Assembly (NCBI GenBank): GCA_017550645.1
Contig: JAFZOI010000001.1
Coordinates: 1-51,232, forward strand
DNA from: Oscillospiraceae bacterium
Lineage (GTDB): Bacteria; Bacillota; Clostridia; Oscillospirales; Oscillospiraceae
DNA: 51,232 nt
Reading direction: 5' to 3'
Shown here: positions 15,268 to 22,809 of the stretch, piece by piece
How positions within the stretch are numbered: the stretch's first letter is position 1
How the letters are laid out: each line of letters starts with the position of its first letter
Notes under the pieces: generated by a model
Databases searched by the model: none
What the model saw: only the letters and a program-made list of their open reading frames with translations
What the model was told of the DNA's origin: nothing
Translations under genes and position numbers: made by a program

Positions 15268-15828
15268 TCAGCCCTGCGCTCCGGCGTCGCTTCTTGGCAC
15301 GACGGGAACGGGCGTCTCGGGGATCTGCGCGTCGGGCTCGGGGCCGTGGATGCTGCCGCCGTCGTCATAGACGGCGGGCTCGCCCTCGAGCTCACCGTAT
15401 TCGTCCGGGAAAAACGCCACGTCGCCTTCGGGAACGGCTATCTCGCCCTCGAGCCTCTCGGGGTCGTCTTCGGGGATATACGCCACGTCGCCGTCGAGGA
15501 CGAAGACCTCTTCGGTCGGCTCGGCGGTCTGCATGGGCACGTCGCCTTCGAGATCGTCCGTGGGCTTGACGGATATCTCCGGCAGGACGCAGCCGGCCAT
15601 CGAGGCCGTCATGCCGAGCGCGAGCGCCGCGACGGAGACGCGCTTGCCGAGGCTTTTGCGCCGCGCGAGGCTCCGCTCGAGAAAGCGCAGCTCCGCCTCG
15701 CACTTCGGGCAGGTGCCGCGGCAGGAGCCCTTGTGCGTGCATTCGCTCGTTATGAGCTCTATGTCGTTTTCCTCCGCGATGCGTCTGCGTATCTCGCGGA
15801 GCATTCTGCACTTGTCTTTTCCGGTCAT
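15268..15828 (-). CDS. Cysteine-motif membrane/lipid-anchored protein with acidic GDV-like repeats
   Basis: A 186-residue protein of unknown function. A charged N-terminal helix leads into four spaced cysteines, Cys30, 36, 40 and 43 (CTHKGSCRGTCPKC), likely a metal site. A basic linker precedes a hydrophobic segment at about 62-80 ending SMAGC, which could be a transmembrane helix or an internal lipobox-like end. The C-terminal half is very acidic and carries five related units: LEGDVPM, LDGDVAY, LEGEIAV, PEGDVAF and LEGEPAV. The ATG at 15828 has a perfect AGGAGG. It is translationally coupled to a radical SAM enzyme. The repeats plus radical SAM partner resemble, in outline, peptide-modification cassettes, but no precursor family is recognised. 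A structural Fe-S or zinc protein is an equal alternative. Confidence 0.7.
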   Translation of the reverse strand: MTGKDKCRMLREIRRRIAEENDIELITSECTHKGSCRGTCPKCEAELRFLERSLARRKSLGKRVSVAALALGMTASMAGCVLPEISVKPTDDLEGDVPMQTAEPTEEVFVLDGDVAYIPEDDPERLEGEIAVPEGDVAFFPDEYGELEGEPAVYDDGGSIHGPEPDAQIPETPVPVVPRSDAGAQG

Positions 15829-15878
15829 GCTTTTCGCCTCCTTGCTGTTAAGACGAGTCCGGCGCGGAAAAAGTTCCG

Positions 15879-17390
15879 CTATTTTGCCAGAGAGCGGCCG
15901 AGAAGATAGCCGAAGGTCAGGCACGCGCCGTAGTTCTGGCCGGGGATGCGGAAATTATAATAGTTTGCGTACATGTCGCCGACCATTGAGCCGACGCAGT
16001 ATAGGCCCGGTATGGGCTCGTCGTCCGCGTCGCAGACGCGGAGCGCGGCGTCCGTCCTCGGCCCGCCGAGGACCGTGAAGAAGCGGATATCATTGAGCTC
16101 GCCGCCGTAGAACGGGGCTTCGCGTATCTCCTGCAGATAGGCGGGCGATTTGTGGAAATCCGGGTCCTTCCCCTCGCGGCAGATGGCGTTATAGTGCTCG
16201 ATGGTATCGAGCGTCGAGGCGGGCAGGCCGAGCTTTTCGAGGAGCTCCGGCAGGGTGTCCGCGGTCTTCAGCGTCCCCGCGGCGACCTGATCTGCCCATT
16301 TTTTCAGGACGTTTTCCGGCGTGTCGTCAGGGCCGTCGCGTTGGCCGCCGTGGGCGCGCCAGCGGATGTCGCGGGCGTAGTTTGCGCCCCAGATGGCGAA
16401 GGCGCGGCCCTTCGGCTCGCGCAGGGTAGTCAGCGCCGTGTAGGCGCCGTTCATGTCCTCGTTGCAGTAGCGTTCGCCGCGGATATTGACGCGCAGGCCG
16501 CGGTGCGAGCCGTAGGGGAGGTTCGAGCCGAGGCGGCTTCCCTGTATCATCGCGGCCGCGGGCCACGTGCGCTGCCACGCCGCGCCCGCCCAGAGGGCCA
16601 TGAGGTGCCCCTCTCCGCGGTAGAGCCCGCCGCCGGTATTGAAGCCTATATCGTAGTCGGCGCCGTCGGCCGTGAAGTTCGGCGCGTACTGCGGGCAGTA
16701 GGCGCGCATCATCTCGGGATTGGCCGAGAAGTCGCCGGTGGCGAGCACGACGGCCTTCGCGGCCTCCGCGCGGACGAAGCCTTCCGCCGTCTCGGCGAGC
16801 ACGGCCGTCACGCGGCCGCCCTTCTTCTCTAATTGCCTCGCGGGGGCCGAGCGCAGGACGCGCCCGCCGAGGGCGAGAAAACGCTCCTCCAGCGCTTTGA
16901 CCGCGAGCGTTATGCCGACGCCCGCGCGGGTCACGCCCGCGCCGACGAAGGCGTGCGTGCAGGGCGGCATCCACGTCGGGGTGTCGCGGTCGCCTCTGTT
17001 GCCGTCCTCGAGGACGACGTCGAGCCCCGCGGCGCGCAGGATGTCCGTCAGCCAGTCCATGGCCTCCTCGGAGTTATTCAGCAGCGCGTACCACTTGCGT
17101 TGGTCGGGCAGGAAGGACGCGCCCTCCAGCTCCTGCAGCCAGAAGCGGTCGAGATCCTCGCGCTCGAAGCCGTGCTCGGCAAGCACCTTGCTGTACGCCG
17201 CGAAGACGGAGCCGCCGCGCCCGACGGGGCCGCGGCTCGCCGTCACGATGAGGACGTCGAGGCCGCATTCGCGCGCGCTGAGCGCCGTGCAGAGGCCGGA
17301 GAGCCCCTCGCCGACGACTACGACGTCGGCGCGCTCGGCGCGGACTATCTTATCCTCCGGGATCGGAGGGGGAGGGGTCAGAAAGCTCAT
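15879..17390 (-). CDS. FAD-dependent oxidoreductase, fumarate-reductase flavoprotein family (soluble)
   Basis: A 503-residue flavoprotein. Residues about 25-60 form the FAD Rossmann site (DVVVVGEGLSGLC), with a second FAD segment AVVLATGDFSANPEM and a C-terminal GLYCVGSM flavin motif. The family contains fumarate reductase, KstD-type dehydrogenases and many anaerobic enoate and aromatic reductases. There is no Tat signal, heme or FMN-binding domain, so it is cytosolic and electrons must come from a separate donor. It lies 11 bases after the URO-D gene (17402-18382), almost certainly in one operon. I chose ATG 17390 (GAGAGG upstream); a TTG at 17405 overlapping the previous stop is an alternative. 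The substrate is unknown. A related flavoprotein is at 39453. Confidence 0.88.
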   Translation of the reverse strand: MSFLTPPPPIPEDKIVRAERADVVVVGEGLSGLCTALSARECGLDVLIVTASRGPVGRGGSVFAAYSKVLAEHGFEREDLDRFWLQELEGASFLPDQRKWYALLNNSEEAMDWLTDILRAAGLDVVLEDGNRGDRDTPTWMPPCTHAFVGAGVTRAGVGITLAVKALEERFLALGGRVLRSAPARQLEKKGGRVTAVLAETAEGFVRAEAAKAVVLATGDFSANPEMMRAYCPQYAPNFTADGADYDIGFNTGGGLYRGEGHLMALWAGAAWQRTWPAAAMIQGSRLGSNLPYGSHRGLRVNIRGERYCNEDMNGAYTALTTLREPKGRAFAIWGANYARDIRWRAHGGQRDGPDDTPENVLKKWADQVAAGTLKTADTLPELLEKLGLPASTLDTIEHYNAICREGKDPDFHKSPAYLQEIREAPFYGGELNDIRFFTVLGGPRTDAALRVCDADDEPIPGLYCVGSMVGDMYANYYNFRIPGQNYGACLTFGYLLGRSLAK

Positions 17391-17401
17391 GGCGTTACCT
17401 C

Positions 17402-18382
17402 TCAATGCGTTTTATACCAGTCGCGGGCGTAGCCGAGGTAGAAATCGCGTATCATCTGATTCTTGCGCTTGACGTTCGGGTCGTCGGCCTTGCCGGAGAC
17501 GCGCGCGGAGAAGATGAAGCCGCCCTCAGGCGCGAGCGTGTCGACGTATTTTTTGAGCTCCGCGAGCATCAGCTCGTCGTCCGTCTCGGGGAAGCTGATC
17601 GCGCCCTGCGAGTCCCACCCGCCGACTATCATCAGGCGGCGGCCCCAGGTCTTCTTGATGCCGGGCAGGTCGTTCGAGGGCTGGGCGGGGTTCCACGCGC
17701 AGACGCCGAAATCCATCCACTCGGGGATGAAGAGCTCGCATTTGCCGCAGTCGTGCTTTTCGATGAACGCGCCGCCGTTGAGCGCGGTCTCGGCGATGCG
17801 GCGGTGGAAGGGCTCGACGAGCTCGCGGTACGTCTCCAAGGAAATAAACGGCGCGCGGGCCGTCGCGGTGTCGTCGGGGATGCAGACGGATTCGGGCTTA
17901 TAGTATTTGAGGATGTTTTTCAGGACGTTTTCGGAAAACGTGCAGATATAGTCGAAGAGCGCGTAGCACTCCTCGGGCTCCTCCATCATGGCGCAGAGGC
18001 CCTCCTCGAAGCCCATGAAGTCGCAGAGGCGCTGGAATATCTTGCCGAAGTAGAAGATCGTCCCGTGGGTCGAGCGGTCTATATTTTCGAGGTCGTGCTT
18101 GGCCAGCTGCTCCCAGTCGAAGCCCTCGAGCGACGGCGCCTTAATGTGGTCGCGCCACTTGGTGATGTCGTGCAGGACGTACCGGCCCGGGATGGGGATG
18201 GGCGCGCCGCCGAAGATATCCACCTTGCCGTCGTACTCCACGCCGAACTCGTCCTTGTGGTACCCCGGGGCCTTGACGTCGACGAACGCGGAGCATTTGA
18301 ACTCCGTGAAGTTCGTGTTGGGCAGGTATTCGGGCATCTCGCCCCTGTGCATGCGCAGCAGGTTTTCTTTTTCAGTCAGCAT
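17402..18382 (-). CDS. Uroporphyrinogen decarboxylase family protein (URO-D 2)
   Basis: A 326-residue URO-D superfamily protein. The His210-x-Cys212 pair (KHDCGKC) keeps the first half of the methyltransferase zinc site. The later cysteine found in MtaA-like enzymes is not at its expected place (FSARVSGK here), though Cys215 lies close by. Diverged proteins of this family include methyltransferases for methanol, methylamine and methoxyl compounds. It overlaps the end of ruvX by 11 bases and is followed by an FAD reductase-like gene, so the three are cotranscribed from 18880. A joint catabolic step (demethylation and reduction) is possible but not shown. The start has GGAAGTGA upstream, a moderate ribosome site. 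Confidence 0.85.
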   Translation of the reverse strand: MLTEKENLLRMHRGEMPEYLPNTNFTEFKCSAFVDVKAPGYHKDEFGVEYDGKVDIFGGAPIPIPGRYVLHDITKWRDHIKAPSLEGFDWEQLAKHDLENIDRSTHGTIFYFGKIFQRLCDFMGFEEGLCAMMEEPEECYALFDYICTFSENVLKNILKYYKPESVCIPDDTATARAPFISLETYRELVEPFHRRIAETALNGGAFIEKHDCGKCELFIPEWMDFGVCAWNPAQPSNDLPGIKKTWGRRLMIVGGWDSQGAISFPETDDELMLAELKKYVDTLAPEGGFIFSARVSGKADDPNVKRKNQMIRDFYLGYARDWYKTH

Positions 18383-18812
18383 TTGGGGTCACTTCCGTCT
18401 TTTCGTTTTTCAGCATTCCGAGCGCCGTTTCGAGAATGAGCGTCGCCGCGACGGCGTCTATGCGGGACTTGCGCTTTTTTCCCGAAATGCCGCCCGCCGC
18501 CATGATGGAGTGCGCGGCGACGGTCGTCAGCCGCTCGTCTATCATGCGCACCTCAAGCCCGCGGGCGCGGAGAGCCTCCGCCATGGCCTCGGAGAGCTCG
18601 GCGCGCGCGCCATGCGAGCCGTCCATGTTCAGCGGCAGGCCCAGCGCGGCGAGCTGCGCCCCGCGCGAAGCATAGAGCTCCGCGAGCTTTCCCGCGAGGC
18701 GGCCGGGCTCGCGCTCGACGAGGACGAGCGTCTCGCCGGCTATCGTCCCCGTGAGGTCGGAAAACGCCACGCCCGTGCGTGTGTCGCCGTAGTCTATGGC
18801 CATTATTTTCAC
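18372..18812 (-). CDS. ruvX: RuvX/YqgF family RNase H-like nuclease
   Basis: A 146-residue protein of the YqgF/RuvX family, proposed Holliday-junction resolvase and, in E. coli, needed for 16S rRNA 5'-end maturation. The RNase H-like fold motifs are present: MAIDYGDTRTGVAFSD (first catalytic Asp), LGLPLNMDGS, MIDERLTT (Glu) and KSRIDAVAA (Asp). The length is normal. It begins the operon with URO-D 2 and the flavoprotein, from a promoter whose -35 box is shared with the divergent DUF3810 gene. The genes downstream are not functionally related to it as far as is known. Confidence 0.93.
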   Translation of the reverse strand: MKIMAIDYGDTRTGVAFSDLTGTIAGETLVLVEREPGRLAGKLAELYASRGAQLAALGLPLNMDGSHGARAELSEAMAEALRARGLEVRMIDERLTTVAAHSIMAAGGISGKKRKSRIDAVAATLILETALGMLKNEKTEVTPNAD

Positions 18813-18851
18813 GTAACGCCCTCCTCTCTGAGCGTAAATTTCAACAACTAT

Positions 18852-18880
18852 ACTTTAAGGCAATATAAGGTCGTTGTCAA
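18852..18880 (-). promoter_or_regulatory. Sigma-70 promoter for ruvX operon
   Basis: Minus strand TTGACA (18880-18875), 17-bp spacer, TAAAGT (18857-18852). Its -35 box overlaps the -35 box of the promoter running the other way. Confidence 0.7.
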
Positions 18881-18902
18881 TCCGTCGTTTCGGTGGTATC
18901 AT
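18874..18902 (+). promoter_or_regulatory. Sigma-70 promoter for the DUF3810 gene
   Basis: TTGTCA (18874-18879), 17-bp spacer, TATCAT (18897-18902). Because of the shared -35 box, RNA polymerase cannot sit on both promoters at once. Confidence 0.65.
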
Positions 18903-18924
18903 CGTATGAAAGGGGGCGGGAGGC

Positions 18925-19989
18925 ATGATAAAAAGACGGCTCGTGTGGCTCGGCGTCGCGGCGGCGCTCACAGCGGCGTTTTTCGCGCTGCGCTCTGATC
19001 GCGCGGTCATGAACGCGGTCAATTCCGCCGCGCTCGCCGTCAAGCGCGTGCTCGCGGCGATATGCTCGCCGGTCCGCTTCTCGGTCGGCGAGGTCGTCGT
19101 CGGCCTCGCCGTACTCGCGGCGCTCGTCTTCATCGTCTGCGCCGTCGTCGCCGTCATAAAGAATAAGGGCTCGCGGCTGCGCACGCTCGGAAAGCGCGCC
19201 CTGCTCGCGGTCGACGTCCTGCTGACGGTCGTGGTCATATTCAACTTCACGCTCGGCGCGTCGTACTATGCCGACGGCTTTGCCGAGCGCGAGGGGATAA
19301 CGCCCCGCGGCGGCACCGTCGAGGAGCTGCGCGCGCTGACGGCGGAGTTTACCGGGCTCGTCAACGCCTATGCCGGCGGCGTCCCGCGCGACGAGATGGG
19401 CCGCATGGACGTCTCCGCCGACGAGATCATAGATCGCGCGAAGGGGATATACGGCGCGGCGGAGCGGGAGTTCCCGTCCCTCGTGGGGCCCGAGCGAAGG
19501 GCGAAGAAGATAATCTTCTCGCGCGCGATGAGCGCGCTCGGCTATACGGGCGTATACATACCCTTCACGGGCGAAGCCAACGTCAACGTCGATTTTCCCG
19601 CGGCGTATCTGCCCGACACCGTCGCCCACGAGCTCGCGCATCAGCGCGGCGTCGCCTCCGAGGACGAGGCCAACTTCGCCGCCATCGTCTCCGCGCTGAC
19701 CTCCGGAGACCCCGTCTATGAGTATTCCGGCGCGCTCAGCGCGTGGTCCGAGCTCGGCAGGGCGCTCTACGGCTACGACCGCGAGGCGTACTTCGAGCTC
19801 TACCGCGAGCTCGATCCCGGCGCGCAGGCGGACATCGTCGCCGCCAACGAATACTGGGCCGCCTTCGCCTCTCCCGTGAGCGAGGCGAGCGAGGCCGTCT
19901 ACGATTCGTTTTTGAAGGGCTACGGCGAGACCAACGGGGTAAAGACCTACGGCATGGTCGTCGGACTGCTCCTCGCGTATTACGGATAA
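18925..19989 (+). CDS. DUF3810 membrane protein with zinc-protease motif
   Basis: A 354-residue protein. The N-terminal third has about three transmembrane helices (residues 7-22, 52-80 and 92-112), and the rest should face outside. A gluzincin-type motif HELAH (His235, Glu236, His239) is followed by SEDEANFAA, whose acidic residue may be the third zinc ligand. This matches the DUF3810 family, which has no established function; a membrane-anchored metallopeptidase is the natural guess. The start has GGCGGGAGG upstream and its own promoter at 18874-18902. It lies just before rpsT but that gene has its own promoter. Confidence 0.82.
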   Translation: MIKRRLVWLGVAAALTAAFFALRSDRAVMNAVNSAALAVKRVLAAICSPVRFSVGEVVVGLAVLAALVFIVCAVVAVIKNKGSRLRTLGKRALLAVDVLLTVVVIFNFTLGASYYADGFAEREGITPRGGTVEELRALTAEFTGLVNAYAGGVPRDEMGRMDVSADEIIDRAKGIYGAAEREFPSLVGPERRAKKIIFSRAMSALGYTGVYIPFTGEANVNVDFPAAYLPDTVAHELAHQRGVASEDEANFAAIVSALTSGDPVYEYSGALSAWSELGRALYGYDREAYFELYRELDPGAQADIVAANEYWAAFASPVSEASEAVYDSFLKGYGETNGVKTYGMVVGLLLAYYG

Positions 19990-19997
19990 AAAAACGC

Positions 19998-20026
19998 TTG
20001 CATTTTGCGAGTATGTGTGTTAAAGT
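19998..20026 (+). promoter_or_regulatory. Sigma-70 promoter for rpsT
   Basis: TTGCAT (19998-20003), 17-bp spacer, TAAAGT (20021-20026). A leader of about 50 bases follows, which could host S20 autoregulation. Confidence 0.65.
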
Positions 20027-20080
20027 TTATTTCCGCACGGCGCAGGACGCCGCGCCATCAAGCTTCGGGAGGTGAGTCAT

Positions 20081-20344
20081 TTGCCCAATATCAAGTCCGC
20101 CGAGAAGCGCGTTGAGCTCAGCAGGGCTCAGAACGCCGCCAATAAGGCCAAGAGGTCCGCTCTGCGTACCAGCATCAAGAAGTTCGACGCCGCCGTCGCC
20201 GCCGGCGACAAGGAGGCCGCTTCCGCCTGCTACGCCGACGCCGTCAGGAAGGTCGACAAGGCCGCAGGTCAGAACCTTATCCACAAGAACAACGCCGCGC
20301 GCAAAAAGAGCTCCCTCACGAAAGCTCTCAACGGCATGAACTGA
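20081..20344 (+). CDS. rpsT: 30S ribosomal protein S20
   Basis: An 87-residue basic protein that binds 16S rRNA early in small-subunit assembly. The sequence is typical: PNIKSAEKRVELS at the start, a long basic helix, and KNNAARKKSSLTKAL near the end. I choose the TTG at 20081 because GGGAGGTGA ends a few bases before it and the protein then starts MPNIKSA, matching the family. A GTG at 20072 would lie within the ribosome site. UUG starts are common in rpsT and linked to its translational autoregulation. A strong terminator follows directly. Confidence 0.97.
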   Translation: MPNIKSAEKRVELSRAQNAANKAKRSALRTSIKKFDAAVAAGDKEAASACYADAVRKVDKAAGQNLIHKNNAARKKSSLTKALNGMN

Positions 20345-20351
20345 ACAAACT

Positions 20352-20385
20352 CGGTGGGCTCGAAAGAGCCCGCCGTTTTGTTTTT
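20352..20385 (+). terminator. rpsT terminator
   Basis: Stem cggtgggctc / gagcccgccg (one G-T pair), loop gaaa, then tttt and g then ttttt. Confidence 0.93.
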
Positions 20386-20388
20386 ATA

Positions 20389-20537
20389 GGCTCCCCTGCG
20401 TAAGGGGAGCTGTCAGCCGGAGGCTGACTGAGGGGTCGTCGCAACGCAAATTAGGGAAGCGGCGCGACCCGCAAATGCGCCGGGACGACCCTTCCGGGTT
20501 CGCATTGCTCACCCACCTCCCCTTACGCAGGGGAGGC
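20389..20537. repeat. Inverted-repeat element with CTCCCCTGCGTAAGGGGAG ends (copy 2)
   Basis: About 149 bp, very similar to 3484-3628, including the same inner words gaggggtcgtcgc and the cgacccttccgg right half. It lies between the rpsT terminator and the terminator of the zinc-ribbon gene. Confidence 0.88.
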
Positions 20538-20546
20538 GGAAAAAGG

Positions 20547-20577
20547 AAAGCAGGGGCGGAGGTCTCCGTCCCTGCTT
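20547..20577 (-). terminator. Terminator of zinc-ribbon membrane gene 1
   Basis: Minus strand stem gcagggacggag / ctccgcccctgc followed by tttccttttt. Nearly identical hairpins recur at 21681-21709 and 22759-22788, each behind a minus-strand gene. Confidence 0.85.
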
Positions 20578-20596
20578 TTGCTCGTTTTGTTTTCGT

Positions 20597-21310
20597 TTAT
20601 TTGCCGAGAGGGGCGCCGCAGCCGGAGCAGAAGGCGCCGGAGCCCTCGATCTTGGTCCCGCAGTTCGGGCAGAACTTCGGGGCAGCCTGCGCGGGAGCCG
20701 GAGCGACCGGCGCGGCGGGCGCCGCGTACTGCTGCGGGGCCGACTGCGGGGCGTACTGCTGAGGCTGAGCGTACTGCTGCGGAGCATACCGGGGCTGGGC
20801 GTACTGCGGGGCGTAATGGCCCTGCGGAGCGGCGCTCTCTTTGCGGCAGAGATCGACAGCGCCGAGCACGTTCTTGAGGATGAAGAAGACCTCCGCGATG
20901 ATGTACAGCACCTGCGTCAGGATGTAGGGCCATCCGCCTCCGCGCAGGAGATAGACGCAGCCGGAGAGCACGCCGGAGCCGTTGACGAGGTTGACGAGCC
21001 AGCTGAAGCCCGCGGAGTAGTAGCCTCTGGCGGCGATGCTGCGGATGAAGAGCAGCAGGGCGAAAATGCACTGGATGCCGAGGAAGATGAACGCGATTAT
21101 CGCGAAGGCCTTTTTCGCCTTCGGCGCCTTGCGGCCCACAGCCACGAAGACGGGGACGATGAACGCGATGAGGAAGCCGGGGATGAAGCGGGGGATGGAG
21201 CTGTAATAACCGCTGCCCATGATCGCTCCGCGAAGTATGAGCTCGACGACGATGAGCGCGACGGCTATTATCGTGAAGATGAGAGAGATGTTTGCTCTTT
21301 TCTTCTGCAT
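20597..21310 (-). CDS. Four-helix membrane protein with C-terminal zinc ribbon (paralogue 1)
   Basis: A 237-residue protein. Four hydrophobic stretches (about 8-27, 38-58, 67-90 and 120-150) form a membrane domain. A low-complexity Ala/Pro/Gln/Tyr linker with repeated YAPQ and QQYA units follows, then a zinc ribbon FCPNCGTK ... FCSGCGAPLGK at the very end. The cysteines are in CxxC pairs, as in zinc-ribbon domains that mediate contacts inside the cell. Function is unknown. It is a tandem duplicate of 21729-22436, with a similar promoter and the same terminator. Start ATG 21310 follows GGGAGG. Confidence 0.8.
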   Translation of the reverse strand: MQKKRANISLIFTIIAVALIVVELILRGAIMGSGYYSSIPRFIPGFLIAFIVPVFVAVGRKAPKAKKAFAIIAFIFLGIQCIFALLLFIRSIAARGYYSAGFSWLVNLVNGSGVLSGCVYLLRGGGWPYILTQVLYIIAEVFFILKNVLGAVDLCRKESAAPQGHYAPQYAQPRYAPQQYAQPQQYAPQSAPQQYAAPAAPVAPAPAQAAPKFCPNCGTKIEGSGAFCSGCGAPLGK

Positions 21311-21342
21311 GGGGTAAGCCTCCCGTTTGGTTTGATGGCAAA

Positions 21343-21371
21343 AGTATAAGCCCAAAGTCGGGGAATGTCAA
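21343..21371 (-). promoter_or_regulatory. Sigma-70 promoter for zinc-ribbon gene 1
   Basis: Minus strand TTGACA (21371-21366), 17-bp spacer, TATACT (21348-21343). The spacer shares gactttgggc with the paralogue's promoter. Confidence 0.7.
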
Positions 21372-21394
21372 AAAAAGATGCGGCGGGGGACTAT

Positions 21395-21669
21395 TCAAAG
21401 GCTTCCCTCCTCGGGGGGAAGCTGTCTGCGAAGCAGACTGATGAGGGGCATCGGAGCTTGGCGTGTTTATTGCCGCCTCATCCGGCTCGCCGCGGCTGTG
21501 ATATGTCATCGGCATGTCGTTCACTTCCGCGGCGCCGCTTCGCTGCCCTCAAGGGGAAGGCTTTGGCGGGCCGCCGAGGGTGTCGGCCCCTACGGGTTTC
21601 CCGCAAATGCGCCGGGACGACCCTTCCGGGTTCGCGTTGCTCACCCACCTTCCCTTACGCAGGGGAGGC
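21395..21669. repeat. Mosaic of gene-end repeats between the tandem paralogues
   Basis: The 418-bp gap (21311-21728) holds, besides promoter and terminator, a gene-end arm (cttccctcctcggggggaag, 21402-21421), a divergent middle, a REP-like ggccgccgag/tcggcccc hairpin at about 21571-21594, and the right half of the CTCCCC element to 21669. No gene was seen. Confidence 0.7.
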
Positions 21670-21680
21670 GGAAAAAGGAA

Positions 21681-21709
21681 AGCAGGGGCGGAGGTCTCCG
21701 TCCCTGCTT
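21681..21709 (-). terminator. Terminator of zinc-ribbon membrane gene 2
   Basis: The same hairpin as 20547-20577: gcagggacggag / ctccgcccctgc on the minus strand, then tttccttttt. Confidence 0.85.
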
Positions 21710-21728
21710 TTGCTCGTTTTTCTTTCGC

Positions 21729-22436
21729 TTATTTGCCGAGAGGGGCGCCGCAGCCGGAGCAGAAGGCGCCGGAGCCCTCGATCTTGGTTCCGCAGTTCGG
21801 GCAGAACTTCGGGGCCGCCGCGGGAGCGGGAGCCGGAGCGACCGGCGCGGCGGGCGCCGCGTACTGCTGCGGAGCCTGAGGCTGAGCGTACTGCTGCGGG
21901 GCGGCGTACTGCGGGGCGTAATAAGGCTGGGCCGGGGCGGCCGCGCGGGGCCTGCGGCTGAGGTCTATCGCGCCGAGCAGGTTCTTGAGGATATAGAACA
22001 CGTCGGAGGTGAAGAAAAGGCTGTACGCCAGCAGGAACGACCAGCCCCCCTCACGGAGGAACGCGAAAGCGTCGCTCAGAAGGCCGGAGCCGTTGACGAT
22101 GCTCAGGAGGTTCCACCTGCCGATATACACCGCGAAGCCTCCTCTGACGATGACGATGAAGATGAAAAGAAGAATGACAAAGATGACCTGAATGCCGAGG
22201 AAGATGAACGCGATGATCGCGAGCGCCTTCTTCGCCTTCGGGGACTTGCGCCCGATGATGACGAAAACGGGGACGATGAACGCGACGATGATGCTCGGTA
22301 TCATGAGCAGGAGCGAGGAAAGGAAAGGACGGAACGGGGCCCTGAAAGCCGCGAAGTACAGGACCGCAAGACCGAGTATCTCGACTGCGACTGCGATTAT
22401 CGCAAAGATGAGGGAAACGTTTGCTCTTTTCTGCAT
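21729..22436 (-). CDS. Four-helix membrane protein with C-terminal zinc ribbon (paralogue 2)
   Basis: A 235-residue tandem paralogue of 20597-21310. It has the same plan: MQKRANVSLIFAIIAV start, four transmembrane stretches, a Gln/Tyr/Pro/Ala-rich linker, and an identical zinc ribbon end (FCPNCGTK, FCSGCGAPLGK). The C-terminal quarter is almost identical to the paralogue while the membrane part has drifted, which suggests recent gene conversion of the tail or strong constraint on it. Start ATG 22436 follows AGGGAGG. No function can be assigned. Confidence 0.8.
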   Translation of the reverse strand: MQKRANVSLIFAIIAVAVEILGLAVLYFAAFRAPFRPFLSSLLLMIPSIIVAFIVPVFVIIGRKSPKAKKALAIIAFIFLGIQVIFVILLFIFIVIVRGGFAVYIGRWNLLSIVNGSGLLSDAFAFLREGGWSFLLAYSLFFTSDVFYILKNLLGAIDLSRRPRAAAPAQPYYAPQYAAPQQYAQPQAPQQYAAPAAPVAPAPAPAAAPKFCPNCGTKIEGSGAFCSGCGAPLGK

Positions 22437-22471
22437 GGCTTAAAGCCTCCCTGTGATTATTTGATGGGGAG

Positions 22472-22500
22472 ATTATATGCCCAAAGTCGGAGATTGTCAA
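22472..22500 (-). promoter_or_regulatory. Sigma-70 promoter for zinc-ribbon gene 2
   Basis: Minus strand TTGACA (22500-22495), 17-bp spacer, TATAAT (22477-22472), a full consensus promoter. Confidence 0.78.
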
Positions 22501-22755
22501 AAAAAGATGGGCGCACGCACCGAGCGCCGGTGGCGGGAGGAGCGAGGCGCGGGCGGCGCAGCGGTCGAAAAACGCATGGATAAGCGCAAGCCCGCAGCGT
22601 TTTTCGGGTACCGCAAGAGGGCAGTCTCAGCCGCGGCGTGACCGAGTCGCACCGAGCCGGAAGCGTGACGCTCGATAATTGAACATGGCGGCAGCGGCCT
22701 CCTCTTCAGTCAGCTTCGCTGACAGCTTTCCCCCGAGGGGAAACCGTTGAAAAAG
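22501..22755. repeat. Non-coding stretch with repeat half-element
   Basis: The 373-bp gap 22437-22809 has no supported gene. A gaaaaacgc / gcgtttttc inverted pair sits at 22567-22606, and a gene-end half element (gtcagcttcgctgacagctt) at 22710-22750. A 43-codon open frame from 22508 has no ribosome binding site and is not called. Confidence 0.5.
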
Positions 22756-22758
22756 GAA

Positions 22759-22788
22759 AGCAGGGGCGGAGATCTCCGTCCCTGCTTT
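22759..22788 (-). terminator. Terminator of the C_GCAxxG gene
   Basis: Third copy of the gcagggacggag hairpin, here with the loop-side bases gatc, followed by T-rich sequence on the minus strand. Confidence 0.82.
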
Positions 22789-22809
22789 TGCTCGTTTTGA
22801 TTTGTCGGC

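Noticed and set aside
20072..20344. GTG start for rpsT at 20072
   Set aside because: It lies within the GGAGGTGA ribosome site; the TTG at 20081 gives the standard S20 N-terminus.
22508..22640. 43-codon open frame after the second zinc-ribbon gene promoter
   Set aside because: No ribosome binding site, arginine-rich low-complexity product and overlap with repeat DNA.
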